Shown: piece after piece, positions 24,101-35,419 of the stretch | Layout of the letters: each line of letters opens with the position of its first letter | Numbering within the stretch: position 1 is the first letter of the stretch | Assembly: GCA_014529385.2 (NCBI GenBank) | Contig: CM043946.1 | Span: forward strand, 34,058,558 to 34,122,557 | Source: Adiantum capillus-veneris | Taxonomy: Eukaryota > Streptophyta > Polypodiopsida > Polypodiales > Pteridaceae | Direction: 5' to 3' | DNA: 64,000 nucleotides | The notes under the pieces: generated by a model | What the model was told of the DNA's origin: nothing | The model's database searches: none | The model's input: the letters and a program-made list of their open reading frames with translations, nothing else | Program-made: the position numbers and the translations under genes

Positions 24101-24601
24101 GGAGGTAACATGCAGATTATTTGAAAGCAAGAGACCACAATATCAAACGAACATCTTTCTCTTCCAAATGTTGAAATCACCTTTTCACCACAGGAGAGAC
24201 CTCTACCTCCTCTTGCAATGACCCATGTTGCCGGACATTGAATTCTTCTATCTCTTCAGTGTCCAAGTCACTGCAAAGCACAATGCTGTCTAATTCAATG
24301 CACAATGCAAAATCAAAAATGTCAAAGTCAAAGGTAATGCAACTTACATTGGAGTACTCATTTGAGAACTGGGAGGAAATATAGTTGAGGTGCCTTGTTC
24401 TGGGGTCTCAAAATAATTCTCTGCTTTGGCAATATATACAGAGGACAATGAATGCTCCAGGATAAAATATGCCTCATCCCCTATCCCTGCATACAAGTGT
24501 AAAGGACAAATGGTCTCATACTCTCCTCCAATTTCAAGTAAAGCCTCCACATTTATCCCACTAATAGTTCCAAGCTTCCCCCGGATCATGTTGATTGACA
24601 C
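21109..24601 (-). pseudogene. MULE-like transposase with SWIM zinc finger, decayed
   Basis: Reading leftwards: a Cys-rich segment (CFFCKHAPMCLKECPAC, about 23750) in the frame 24180-23395 with one TAG at 23875; then DTGWHTMGAHVYDHM (about 23030), spliced through a clean GTAAG-GCAG intron (22927-23001) to IGKLLTIATSEF. Next come FMEDEAGANWNAV (about 22780) and SCLWHWEDN (22680), like the second Asp block and CxxH of MULE transposases. A second intron (22361-22455) leads to the last exon, which has stops at 22292, 21980 and about 21810. After a frame change near 21500 a SWIM finger (MCLCL … ACKHI, about 21310-21240) follows. MULE transposases cut and join DNA at long inverted repeats, and SWIM fingers are common in them. 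Another frame change lies near 22800. The copy is inactive. Confidence 0.65.
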
Positions 24602-24626
24602 AAGACATTTGCCATTCGAGAAGAAG

Positions 24627-24808
24627 ACTCAGATGCAGGCACCAATTGTAGAATGGAGGAAAACACAAGCCTCACTACATAATGCAATCACAACAACAAT
24701 TAAGTAATTTACATTTGACTCAGATGCAGGCACCAATTGTAGAATGGAGGAAAACACAAGCCTCACTACATAATGCAATCACAACAACAATTAAGTAATT
24801 TACATTTG
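24627..24808 (+). repeat. Perfect 91-bp tandem duplication
   Basis: 24627-24717 and 24718-24808 are identical (both begin actcagatgcaggcacc). Perfect identity in otherwise decayed DNA means that the duplication is recent. Confidence 0.95.
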
Positions 24809-25010
24809 AATATTAGCCAAAAATATTTTAATACTAGATGTTCTTGCTCTAATTAATAGCATATACCAGTCATATTACAATTTTACCAGGCTCATTTAAA
24901 GACTACAGGTAGAAGAAAATAAAAATATTTATTGCAAAATATATGTATATGTGTGTGTGTGTGTATCTATATATATGTGTGTGTGTGTGTGTGTGTACAC
25001 ACACACACAC

Positions 25011-25052
<42 letters not shown>

Positions 25053-25067
25053 CCCTTTTGTTTTAGT

Positions 25068-25110
<43 letters not shown>

Positions 25111-25500
25111 CCCTTTTGTTTTAGTTCTTGCGCTTTTCCATAATCTTTGGTTAGATTTCAAAAACTCTACCGGTTGGATACCATAGCATAATTGTATTGG
25201 TTGGATTTCAAAACAATCGGAAAAATATTGACCAAACCCTTTGTTGAAATTCATTGTTAGGATAAAAAAATTCTCGATTGCCTAACTTAGGGTTTTTAAT
25301 AGTCAGCTACTTCTTATTTAGGCATTTAAACAGAAGCATCTTCCCTCAGACACACACGTAGAGAAGCAATTATGAAGCATCATTCATCTCCCCAACAAAG
25401 AAACACCGATCTCATGCGCAAGGCCCTCTCCCCGCTCCAATCTTTCTCCCCAACAAAGAAAAGCAGAAAGGTATTTCCCTTCAATGGATTTCAGCACTCT
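24809..25500. repeat. GT/CA microsatellite region
   Basis: (GT)n and (CA)n runs with short AT parts lie at about 24950-25105. The phrase atatatcccttttgttttag follows two of the CA runs (25045 and 25105), which indicates a local duplication of about 60 bp including the microsatellite. No gene in the stretch. Confidence 0.8.
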
Positions 25501-25519
25501 ACGTACATATTGTTGCATT

Positions 25520-25845
25520 ACTTCTTTCATGATTTAGTGCTATTTTGCTTGAATGAATTTATATGCTCAACGCACAAAATAATAGGATGCTTTGAAGTTA
25601 GTGCTTTCAAAGATGGCCACCACACTCCACACACAGTATGAGATGTGCAACATTACTTCTTGCATAAATTCTTGGTAATTTGCTTGAATGAATTGGTGCG
25701 CTCAACGCACAAAATAATAGGATGTTTTGATGTAGCCACGGTTTACACACAATATGAGATGTGCAGCGTTACTTCTTGCTATTTTTCTTGAATGAATTTG
25801 TGTGCTGAGCTGAGCGCACAAAATAATAGGATGTTTTGCTGCCGA
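25520..25845 (+). repeat. Degenerate tandem repeat, 3 copies
   Basis: The phrase cttgaatgaatt followed by 'gcacaaaataataggatg' occurs at about 25548, 25683 and 25786 (periods ~135 and ~105 bp). Each copy is followed by 'gatgt' phrases and cacacaatatgag-type sequence. No coding evidence. Confidence 0.75.
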
Positions 25846-25869
25846 CCATTGAAAAATTCATTACGACTT

Positions 25870-26746
25870 TGAGTTCATTTCAAGATTCAAGGGCACTGCC
25901 CCCGAACTCCCCCGCCAAGGCCGGCCCCCTTTGGATCCCCCCGGCGGCAGAAATCTAGAGAGTAGGAACAAGCTATCTATATGGTCCCCTTGATACCCTG
26001 TAATAAAACACAAAATTAGGAAGGACAAAGAAGCATAAGAAGCTACAACATCCCAACAATGAGAACTCACCTGTAGAAATGCAGTCCATCCAAGCATTGT
26101 GTCGATTATTACCATCAAGAATATGCACCATTTTTCCGCTCAAGTACGGACCCCAATCGGGGTCAAGTGCAAGAGATTCCTCAAATCGTTGATTCACAGT
26201 CCTCCAATGCTCGTCCCAAGATTCCTCCCTCTTTCATGTCAATGGTGTCTCCTCCCCTTCCAAGTCCATAATTGATACTGTGAAAGCTCCCGTGCTCTCA
26301 ATGTACCCACCTAATTTTTTGAAGCTTTGAGTAAGAGACTTATCTGTGGAGGGAGAAACCTTTCGGATTGCCTCCGTTTGGATCATCCTACAGAGAGGAA
26401 CACGTGGAGGTGGAGACCTAAATTTGACTCCTATTCTATCTAAGAAGGCTTGTGGAGTAGATGTCCCAAAAATCTCAACCTTATTTTTTTTATGCTTGCT
26501 TCCTTCAGTTTGGGTTGTGACAACTGTCTCTTCTTGATCCTCTAGTGGATGTGTGTTCTCTTCCCCCTCTATCTCTCTCCCAGTATCCTCAGTATTATCA
26601 CCTTCATCCTCATTATCACCACCTTGAGTATTCTCACCCTCATTTTGATCACCTTTATTTTCCTCAATTCCCCCCACTACATTTTGTCCATCCTCCTCAT
26701 TTTTTTCATCACTATGTAGATGCTGCCTATCCATATCCACCTCCAA
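25870..26746 (-). pseudogene. ParB/Srx-like domain exon(s), probable 5' part of the MULE gene
   Basis: From 26746 leftwards a frame starts with an acidic, Asn/Gly/Glu-rich region. It continues with CRMIQTEAIRKVSP, a helical LTQSFKKLGGYIES stretch and SIMDLEGEETPLT, then an in-frame TGA at 26234. The same frame then gives WDEHWRTVNQRFEESLALDP and KMVHILDGNNRHNAWMDCIS. The last motif matches the DGxHR box of the ParB/sulfiredoxin superfamily, and the order of helices and strands before it fits. A GTGAGT donor follows at about 26069. A candidate acceptor (ttttattacag, about 25999) leads into a GC-rich stretch that looks like inserted DNA. Joining to the transposase exons (24601-21109) is inferred from strand and order only. 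A basic 5' exon at about 27000-26780 (LAKRKKSVQV) may also belong here. Confidence 0.45.
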
Positions 26747-27087
26747 GTTAGTGTCATCTGTGATATGTACTACCTGATCTTCATCTCTAGTAGTAGGGTT
26801 TGAGGAGGCGGCCTACTCCAAAGTGCTAGCAAAATCAGCTTGCCAACTTGTATGTCTCGATGAGCTCTCACCTCTGGGCCAACCTGCACACTCTTTTTCC
26901 GCTTAGCAAGAGGTAACTCATCCTTTTTTGCACAACAAGAACCTTTCAAGCAAGATGCTCTAGTGAAATGACTCGAACTCATTTGAAAACCAGATAGCCA
27001 TGCAAAAATACAAGAATAAATCTTCAAATAGTATTCTACTCGTATTGTAGATGTTCTTTTCCTCATAAATTTAGTACTGTGGCACAT

Positions 27088-27840
27088 TCACTGAAGAGAT
27101 AAAATTCAGTACTGTAACATAATCATCAAATACGGACAACTCATTAATGAACAGAATATCTTTGAGATTATCCAACAAAACAGACAACTCATTAGTGAAC
27201 AAAATATCTTTGAGATTATCATATGGAGTCCTTTGGCCCAAATTCCAAGGCATTCAATGCCGCATTGAATATTTAAAAAAAAATCTTCAATGGAAAATAT
27301 TTATGGAGCCCTTTTCAGGCGTTTAATTCATTAGAAAATATGTAAAGATTTCGTAGCCCAAATTTCAAGGCATTCGATTTGCCATCGTGGCCAACATTAG
27401 GTATTATTAAACTTAAGAAGTGATATTTTCAATCCAACACGTTTTTTAAGGACAAGCGTTTTTCTTTTTATACTATTGTCCTTTAGATGCACATGTTTGT
27501 TGGTCTCCTCTCTCAAACCTGTGAGCTGTTTTTCAACCAAGAAGACATCAGATGTGAGTTCTTTTTGTGCTATTTTTTTTTAGATGCACATGTTTGCTAG
27601 TCTCTTCTGTGAAGTGTGTGAGCCGTTTTTCAACCAAGAAGACATCAAATGTGAGTTTTTTGAGCTTCTTGTGAACACAAAGTCTATGCATAATATAGAC
27701 CGTAGTAAGAGAGACAGTAGTAAGAGTAAGTTTATGCATTGTATAGCCTCCCATATTGTGTGAATGTAGATAAGAATGAGAGAATACAAAATAGATATGT
27801 ACAAAGTAAATAATCCAATAGGGACAAGACAACACCATAT
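27088..27840. repeat. Non-coding with two short tandem duplications
   Basis: A 48-bp duplication (units starting 27135 and 27183, 'gacaactcatta…tctttgagattatc') and a 97-bp duplication (units starting 27485 and 27582, 'agatgcacatgttt…caaccaagaagacatca') are present. Nothing else is recognised. Confidence 0.75.
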
Positions 27841-27879
27841 AGATAGAAACGAATGTTATTTGTAATGTGTTTTCAAGAA

Positions 27880-28395
27880 AGGGAATTTGAGTGGTTGGGA
27901 AAATGGTTTTCCTCAAACACATGGCCCGGGCAAGGGGAAAAGGATAAATTCCACCCCAAAATAGTATAAAAATTTGAGAAAATAACAGTATGTTTAAGAA
28001 TTTTTTTTTTGCAAATTCAAGAAAGGGATTTTTGTATGTTTGGCAAAATGGTAACATTGGGCTAGGGAAAGGGGAAACTTTGAAATTCCACCCCAAAATC
28101 GAGAAAAATAGTGATGGGTCGGAAAATCGCACGGCCTAAGGTTCGGGTAGTGTTCGGAAAAATGTTTCTGAGCTTAATATTGTGTCGTTTTCAATTCCAA
28201 AATGCCTCTTGAGGGCAAGGGGCAAAGGAGAAATTCCACCCCAAAATAGAGAAAAATAACCTAATTTTTGAAAATTTCCTCTTTGCAAATTCAAAAAAGG
28301 AATTTTGTATGTTTGGCAAAATGGTTTTTCCCGAACATTGGGCCCGATCAAGGGGAAAAGGAGAAATTCCGTCCCTAAATAGAGAAAAATATATA
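27880..28395 (+). repeat. AT-rich ~150-bp repeat array, first block (4 copies)
   Basis: The phrase gaaattccaccccaaaatag or close variants recurs at about 27945, 28085, 28233 and 28365. Between copies the order is constant: a purine-rich 'caaggggaaaagg', this phrase, 'gagaaaaata', an AT-rich stretch, then 'caagaaagggaattttgtatg' with 'aatggtttttc'. Confidence 0.85.
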
Positions 28396-28457
28396 CTATT
28401 ATAAAAGGGGGAGGGATCCCCCCCCCCACCCCCCCCTCTCCCCTACACATGCGTATG

Positions 28458-28517
<60 letters not shown>

Positions 28518-28720
28518 CCCTCGCAGCCGTGGGCGTCTGGATCTCCCAAACTCAGTGGCCCTGTGAGTCAGTGTACCTATGGTACAAGTGGACTTTGAAG
28601 TCTACTGTGATTCATGCTCATCTGAATGCCGCATATGTAGTCCCATTATCTATACTAAGGATAATGGGGAAGGGAATTGCGGCTCCCCCCCTACCACATT
28701 GCATTATTTCCTTGCTCAAG
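28395..28720 (+). repeat. TATAAAAGG module with CT/GT microsatellite, copy 1
   Basis: ataaaagggggagggatccc starts at 28401 and is followed by C-rich sequence, (CT)n(GT)n (about 28457-28515) and 'gaccctcgca'. The part 'gaagtctactgtgattcatg … atgtagtcc' (about 28597-28645) recurs at 31064-31118. No gene. Confidence 0.85.
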
Positions 28721-28749
28721 CTAGTGTGCCCTACAACGTGCGAATGAGA

Positions 28750-29007
28750 GCGGGCCGATGACAAGCTCATGCCTTGAATGTAAACCAGAGACAAAGAGAT
28801 AGATAGATAGAGAGAGAGAGCATGCGAACGCAAAGAGAGAGAAAAAGAGCGAGAGAGTGAAAGAGCGAGACGGAGGCCGTCGGCAGTGCTCTCTGAGGCA
28901 GAACAGTAGAGAGAGTTCCGGCTTGAGGCTCTGAGCACTACGCAAAACACAGAGAGAGCAACGAGAGATCCGACAGCTGCGTGCTCAGGCCCTAAGTGCG
29001 CGCACGC

Positions 29008-29042
<35 letters not shown>

Positions 29043-29361
29043 CGGTGAATAGCGAACCTCAAGAATCAGATCTGTGCTCGAAAAAAACCTAAGCTTCGTG
29101 TAATACGACCTACAAAATTGAAGGTAGGTAAGAAAAACTATAAAATTTAAAGAAATTTAATATACTTTAGTGTAAAAACCTTCAAATTTACTCATTTTAC
29201 CTCTAATTTTTCTCATATGTAGGTTTGCCAAGCTTTTGGAAAAAAGTTTTTTTTGGAGCACGGGTCAGGATGCGAATGAAAAGAGGGAGAATGAGAGAGA
29301 GTCCATGGCGGCTCCCTAGGTTTATGCGAGTTGTGTACGAATGTTGAGAGCCAAGGAGGAA

Positions 29362-29414
<53 letters not shown>

Positions 29415-29440
29415 TACGGGCCGGGCCAAGTGTGCAGCCT
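28750..29440. repeat. GA-rich stretch between repeat blocks
   Basis: Purine-rich sequence with (GA)n at about 29010-29040 and 29368-29411. No coding region is supported. Confidence 0.7.
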
Positions 29441-30945
29441 CAGGCCCAGGTAGTCTTCGGGAAAAATGTGTCTCAGCTTAATATCGTGCCATTTTCAATT
29501 CCAAAATTGCATGTTCAGGGCAAGGGAAAAGGAGAAATTCCACCCGAAGATAGAGAAAAATAACCTAATTTTTTAAAATTTCCTCTTCGTAAATTCGAGA
29601 AAGGGAATTTTGTATGTTTGAGAGAATGGTTTTTCTTTTTTAAAATTTCCTCTTAGAAAATTCAAGAAAGAGAATTTTGTACGTTTCAAACAATAGTTTT
29701 TCTCGAACACTAGGCCCGGGCAAGAGGAAAAGGAGAAATTCCGCCCCAAAATAGAGGAAAATAGTGTAAACATTTGATAAAATAACCTAATTTTTAAAAA
29801 TTTCCTCTTCGCAAATTCAAAAAAGGGAATTTTCAATGTTTAGGAAATGGTTTTCCTCGAAGATTGGGCCTGGGCAAGGGGAAAAGGAGAAATTCCACCC
29901 CAAAATAGAGATTATCAACCTAATCTTTTAAAATTTCCCCTTCGCAAATCGAGAAAGGGAATTTTGTATGTTTGGGAAAATGGTTTTTCTTTTTTCAAAT
30001 TTCCTCTTGCAAATTCAAGAAAGGAAATTTGTATGTTTGGAAAAATGGTTTTTCTTGAACACTGCGCCCGAACAAAGGGAAGAGGAGAAATTCCACCACA
30101 AAATGGAGAAAAATAGTGACGGATGGGAACAATCACATGGCCTCATGCTCGGGCAATGTTCGGGAAAAATGTGTTTCAGCTTAATATCGTGTCGTTTTCA
30201 ATTCCAAAAATGCATGTTGAGGGCAAGGGGAAAAGGAGAAATTCCACCCCAAACTAGAGAAAAATAACCTGATTTTTTAAAATTTCCATTTTGTATGTTT
30301 GGAAAAATGGGTTTCCTCGAACATTAGGCCCGAGCAAGGGGAAAAGAAGAAATTCCATCCCAAAATAGAGAAAAATAGTGTAGAATTTTAAAGTTTCCTC
30401 TTTGCAAATTCAAGAAAGGGAATTTGAATGGTTGGGAAAATGGTTTTTCTCAAACACTTGGCCGGGCAAGGGGAAAAGGATAAATTCCACCCCAAAATAG
30501 AGAAAAATAGTATAAAATTTTGAGAAAATAACATTATGTTTGAAAAAAAATTCTTTGCAAATTCAAGAAAGGGATTTTTGTATGTTTGGAAAAATGGTAA
30601 CATTGGGCCAGGGAAAGGGGAAAATTTGAAATTCCATCCCAAAATAGAGAAAATTAGTGACGGGTCGGGACAATCACACGGCCTTAGGCCCGGGTAGTGT
30701 TCGGGAAAAATGTGTCTGAGCTTAATATCGTGTCGTTTTCAATTCCAAAATGTCTGTTGAGGGCAAGGGGGAAGGAGAAATTCCACCCCAAAATAGAGAA
30801 AAATAACCTATTTTTTTAAAATTTCCTCTTTGCAAATTTAAGAAAGGGAATTTTGTATGTTTGGCGAAATGGTTTTTCTCAAATATTGGGCTCGGGCAAA
30901 GGGAAAAGGAGAAATTCCACCCAAAAATAGAGAAAACTCTATACT
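29440..30945 (+). repeat. AT-rich ~150-bp repeat array, second block (10 copies)
   Basis: Ten more copies of the unit described at 27880 are present, with the marker phrase at about 29533, 29733, 29888, 30085, 30237, 30348, 30480, 30628, 30776 and 30909. Some copies carry 'tcagcttaatatcgtgtcg' before the phrase. Spacings vary from ~110 to ~200 bp. Confidence 0.85.
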
Positions 30946-31003
30946 ATTATAAAAGGGGGAGGGATCCCCTCCTTACCCTCTCCCCTATACGTGAGTAAGC
31001 TCT

Positions 31004-31054
<51 letters not shown>

Positions 31055-31130
31055 GACCCTCGCAATCGTGAAGTCTACTATGATTCCTGCTCATCTGAAT
31101 GCCGCGTATGTAGTCCGAAAGAAATCAGTG
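30945..31130 (+). repeat. TATAAAAGG module with CT microsatellite, copy 2
   Basis: ataaaagggggagggatccc at 30949 is followed by (CT)n (about 31003-31051), 'gaccctcgca' and 'gaagtctactatgattcctg'. Compared with copy 1 it lacks the GT run and about 75 bp. Copies 1 and 2 are about 2.55 kb apart in the same orientation. Confidence 0.85.
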
Positions 31131-31920
31131 ATCTCCCTCTGTGAGTGTCTCCTTCTGTATGATCTCCTCAAGTGGAATAAAAATAGCCTAAGGCATGTTT
31201 GATTCTGGTATCTCATAACTTTGGCCAATGGTCCAAAATCCTCTTTGAAGAGGCAATGGAAGCAAGGGGTTTGAGGGTAAGAAGGACCATGCCGCCGTCG
31301 AGGGCGTTTTACTAGTTGAGTGTAAAGAAGAAAGGTTGTTTAGGTCTTGGTTGCCAATTTTAGGGAAATTATTGCTTAGTGAACTCTTTTTTGGCTTTCT
31401 AAAAGAAACTTTAGTGTTCTGTTGGGTTATCTAGACTTTCATTGTTTTCAGTGCCATTAAATGGAGACTTACCTTAAATGTTTTTTTCATTATTTTGTAT
31501 AGTGACATGCCTCGACTTTTCTTGCATTTTTATTGTTTTAGAATGTTAAAGTGAAATTTCACTTGGATAATTCTAGTTAACTCTATATACACACACATAT
31601 ATATTAATGAGTTTTTTTAATTTCACATTTCATTTCATAGCTTCACATGGCTTGACTTTTCTTACATTCTATAACTTAATTCTAGTCAATATTCAGGAAA
31701 ATCTCTTTTATTAAACGGCTGTCGACTGAGTTTCCTTCCCACAAAGAAGCGAACTATTTTTCGGAGTCTTTTATTTTTGAACTATTTTCTCACATATTTC
31801 ACCAATTTTTCTTCCCTTTACCATGGTTTGCAACCAGGTAGTTTCCATTTTCAACCGGTTCAAGGAGAAGCTGAGGCAATCCTATACTAATTCTACTTAA
31901 ACTCAGTCTAATGATTTTAT
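31131..31920. other. No recognisable feature
   Basis: AT-rich intergenic DNA. No coding, RNA or repeat signal that I can support. Confidence 0.5.
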
Positions 31921-32111
31921 TGTTGGGGTATAGGCGTCTGTGTCTTGCCCGGCCGCCCAGAGTCTGGGCGCCCACTGACTTGTATACCTTATACATAGCA
32001 TAAGTGTATAGGGGGCTGCTCACTCCTTGGAGTCTCCCCACCCATATCTGTGTCGTGTGTCTCCTTCTCTCTCTCTCACTCTCCGTTTGTGGTGCTCCCC
32101 GATCCCCTTAA
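31921..32111 (+). repeat. 5' LTR, 191 bp
   Basis: It starts tgttggggtataggcg and ends ccccttaa, where the 3' copy ends ccccttca, so the terminal CA is mutated. No strong TATA box; gtataggcg and cttatacat are weak candidates. Confidence 0.92.
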
Positions 32112-32113
32112 AT

Positions 32114-32125
32114 TGGTATCAGAGC
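32114..32125 (+). other. Primer binding site, initiator tRNA-Met
   Basis: tggtatcagagc, the standard copia primer binding site, lies two bases after the LTR. Confidence 0.93.
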
Positions 32126-33448
32126 ATAGGTGCGGAGGGAGCGCGTGTGTGCATAGTCACGACGACAGCGGAGAGCCAGTTTCATTCCCGAAATCGCGTC
32201 CGCGTGCGCACTTTCAAGAGTGCAAACAGGGTTTCGACTTCGGCATCGGCAAATTCAGCTATCCGAGAGCGTTTCCACTAGGTGTCCTGGCGTTTTACTC
32301 CCCTTTCGAAGCCATTCGAGCCATCAGAAACCTCATTCGAGCTACGGTTGAGGAGCTGCATTTTTCAGCCCCCTTTTGGCAATTTATGCTGCGTTTTTGG
32401 GCCGAAACGGAGGTTTTTGGCATAGCTTTCACACCCGGACTCGGATACATGCGATCCAGGAGTCTACCTTGGGGTTTTGGCACGCTCCGGATGCGCTCGT
32501 CATATCAGAATTTTAAAATTTTGAACGCTGAATTTTCTGCAACAGCAGTTGTTTATTGTGTGTCGAGGATTCCACACATGGTTTGCTCTCAGATGTGAGA
32601 GTGATATTTGCTGCAAGTTTCCTCACAGGTGGGAGGATACGATGTATGCCTTATGTGGTTTGATGCTCGGGGAGACTAATGTGATTGCATTTTGAGCTCG
32701 GCAATGTATGCCTCGAGCATGTTTTTTAGTAGTCATAGGTAGAGCAGATATTTGTGTACTAGATTTGCAGGTGTTTGCAATGATGTATGCAAAGTGTGGA
32801 GATTGGTGCATGCATTTGGAGTGCGGTTTGATGCGCTTTGGTTGCTCATGGTTTTGAGCGTGCAGTCCGTTTGGTTACTGGTTTTGTGGCCGTTTTAGTG
32901 ACGAAACTCTAGTAAAATTTTCCCAGGAGTTTTATGCGTATCATTTATGCGATCTAGGTAGAGATTGTGGGTTGCACTCAACATTTGCGTGCGGTGTTCT
33001 CTGCAGGTGGGAGATTTGTGCGTGTGTATGCTTGGTGATTACCACACAGTGTGGGCTTGGTGATTAGCTCACGGTTTGACAGGCGTACAGTTATCTTGGC
33101 ACACTCACAAGAGTGAATATTGTGATGTATGCTTGTGTGGCTACGAGCTAGGTAGCCGGATTCGAGCACTAATGGCTTGAGGTTTTTCAGCAGGTTTCAG
33201 CTACAGGTTTACAAGTTACAGACAGGTTTGAGGACTTATTTGGGCGCTGAATTTTCAGCCATTGTTTCCTCTTTGCAGGTGTCCATGTATGGCTCAGTTG
33301 TAGGCTGATCTGGGACACATTTGTGACTTGTTTATGCAGTTGTTTAAGAGCTGAATTTTGGGGCTGATTTGTAGCCATATTTTACAGCCATATTTGCAGA
33401 CTTTTGTTGATGCGATTCGAGCCAGTTTAGGGCTGATTTGGTTGAAAT
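32126..33448 (+). other. Leader of the non-autonomous copia element
   Basis: 1.3 kb between the primer binding site and the first gag similarity. It contains many 'gcaggt' and 'gctgaattt' phrases but no credible gene. Confidence 0.6.
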
Positions 33449-35340
33449 TTGCTACTCATTGTTGGTTGCTCTTTTGCGAGCATTATTGCTGATTTTTCAT
33501 TTGACTTCCAACGTTATGGTCTGACACAGTTTGATGGTGTAGATTTTGTTGCTTGGAAGGAACATATGCTTGTTGCATTGGCGGATTTGGGGCAGGATAG
33601 ACCCTTGCATGGTTTATCGGCGAAGCCCAATTCTATGCGTGATGATGATTGACAGGATCTTGATGAGTTAGCCATGTCTACGATTTGTTTGCATCTGGTT
33701 GAGTCTGTTGACTGGAAGGTCTCGAGGGAGATGACTACAACTCATGCTTTATGGCAGAGTTTACATGCTATGTACGCGACATCCATGTCTATAGGGGAGT
33801 CTAGTCCCACTTCTATGTCCATGGGAGAGATTGGTCCCACACACAAGTCTCGACGGCATAGAGACCTGACATGTTGGCATTGTGGACATAGAGGGCACAT
33901 TAGGCATCGATGTTTCAGGCGTTTGAGACAACGGAGGCGACAGATGTGTGATGCAGATTTGGGCATGACAGATGCTAGTGAGATCAGTACGGTGGTTACT
34001 GAGTATGCATGTGACGACGATGTCACATTTACATCTAGCTTGTCTTCAGACGATCTTATGTCTACGATTGCATATCGGATTGCACATTGTCTTCACATTG
34101 GTTACTAGATTCAGATGCTACTTTCCATGTCACGTCGCATCGTGAGTGGTTTAGCACGTTTTCTAGTGGGAGACTTGGTTGTGTGCACATGGCTGATGGT
34201 GTTGTGTATGACATTGAGGGTGCAGAAGACGTATGTTTGTCCTTGCCCAGTGGTATGAGATTTACCCTGCGTCATGTGCGTTATGTGCCAGATCTGAGAC
34301 GGTATTTGATCTCAGTCAAACACTTACAGGATTGTGGATGTCAGATTTTGCTACGAGAGCGAGATTTTGTGATGCATTTGGGTTTGCTAGTGATTGCGAG
34401 AGGTGCCAGGAGTGGTACAGGTTACCCATTGCATGTGGATCACGCGAGAGACGGTGTTGTCTCTGTGATCATGCAGCCAAGTAGAGAGCGAGAGAGCAGG
34501 CGAGTCTCTTTTGCTCATGGGTTGCAGGATGCTTTGCATGGAGTACAGAGTAGTGAGCTCGTTGTGCACACAGTTGAAGCACGACTTGAGCAGTCACACA
34601 GAGAGGTGACAGAGTCAGACATGCATGCTTTTCTAGTGACTGAGCAAAGCAGAGAGTCAATTGTGTGAGATACTTCTATGCAGGATAGACAGGTAGAGCG
34701 GTCTTGCTCTAGTGAGTCACGACAGGAGGACGTTGTGCAAGAGTCTATGCATACGGAGTTAGAGCATGAGAGCTCTAGTGAGTCACAGCAGATTGAGTGG
34801 TCATGTTTGTAGTGGATGATTGCAGAGGAGGCTGAGACGTCAGCGATTATGCAATCATTCCTTTCTATGCTCAACAGTGAGCATGGGGATATAGTTGTGC
34901 AGGATATGTCTTCCAGCAGACATCTAGAGCAGCTGGTTTGCTCAGAGGTTGCACGACAGGTTGATGCGTCTTTTGTGGACAGTCAGGAGATGCATGTGGC
35001 TGACATGCCTTGTCAGTCAGAGATGCCTATTGCCACGGATATATATGTTGATGCATGCTCCGTAGAGCTAGCAGGGCCCGCTAGCATTGCATCGGCATTC
35101 GGTGGTCTCATGTATGAGATGTTGATCTTGAGACCGGATATCGCAGCTGCAGTGGGAGCATTTGTAGTTGGGGTTGTTAGTCGTTTGTTGACTGATGATG
35201 GCATAGTGCACAAGGGAGATATGCAGGTATTGCGTACATACTTGCAGTATGTGTGCGGTACGTGTGGTGGTGTATGGACTTACACGAGAGCAGGACAACC
35301 GGATGCACACGATCACAGCCAGCCAGTGGGCATCGGTTGA
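33449..35340 (+). pseudogene. gag-protease with RT-RNase H remnant (copia)
   Basis: No in-frame ATG is visible at the start; similarity begins at FDGVDFVAWKEHMLVALADL (33525). After an in-frame TGA (33650) comes the gag middle part and a zinc knuckle CWHCGHRGHIRHRC (33879-33920, CX2CX4HX4C). A frame change at about 34090 leads to the protease LDSDATFHVTS (34108), where the usual DSGA is DSDA. The same frame runs on through a Ser/Glu/Gln-rich region with stops at 34666 and 34810, then to ASAFGGLMYEMLILRPDIAA and VGVVSRLL (35090-35200), the copia RT-RNase H junction, ending at 35340. The single frame from 34087 to 35340 suggests one former ORF with integrase and the RT core deleted. Confidence 0.8.
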
Positions 35341-35408
35341 GAGCGGTTTTTTCTCGCCTTTTGTAGTCTTTAGACTAGGTTCTCTTGCTTAAAGGCACAG
35401 CCGCCTTT

Positions 35409-35419
35409 AAGTGGGAGGT
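35409..35419 (+). other. Polypurine tract
   Basis: aagtgggaggt lies directly before the 3' LTR. The same 11 bases precede the 3' LTR of the copia at 40-45.6 kb on the other strand. Confidence 0.88.
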
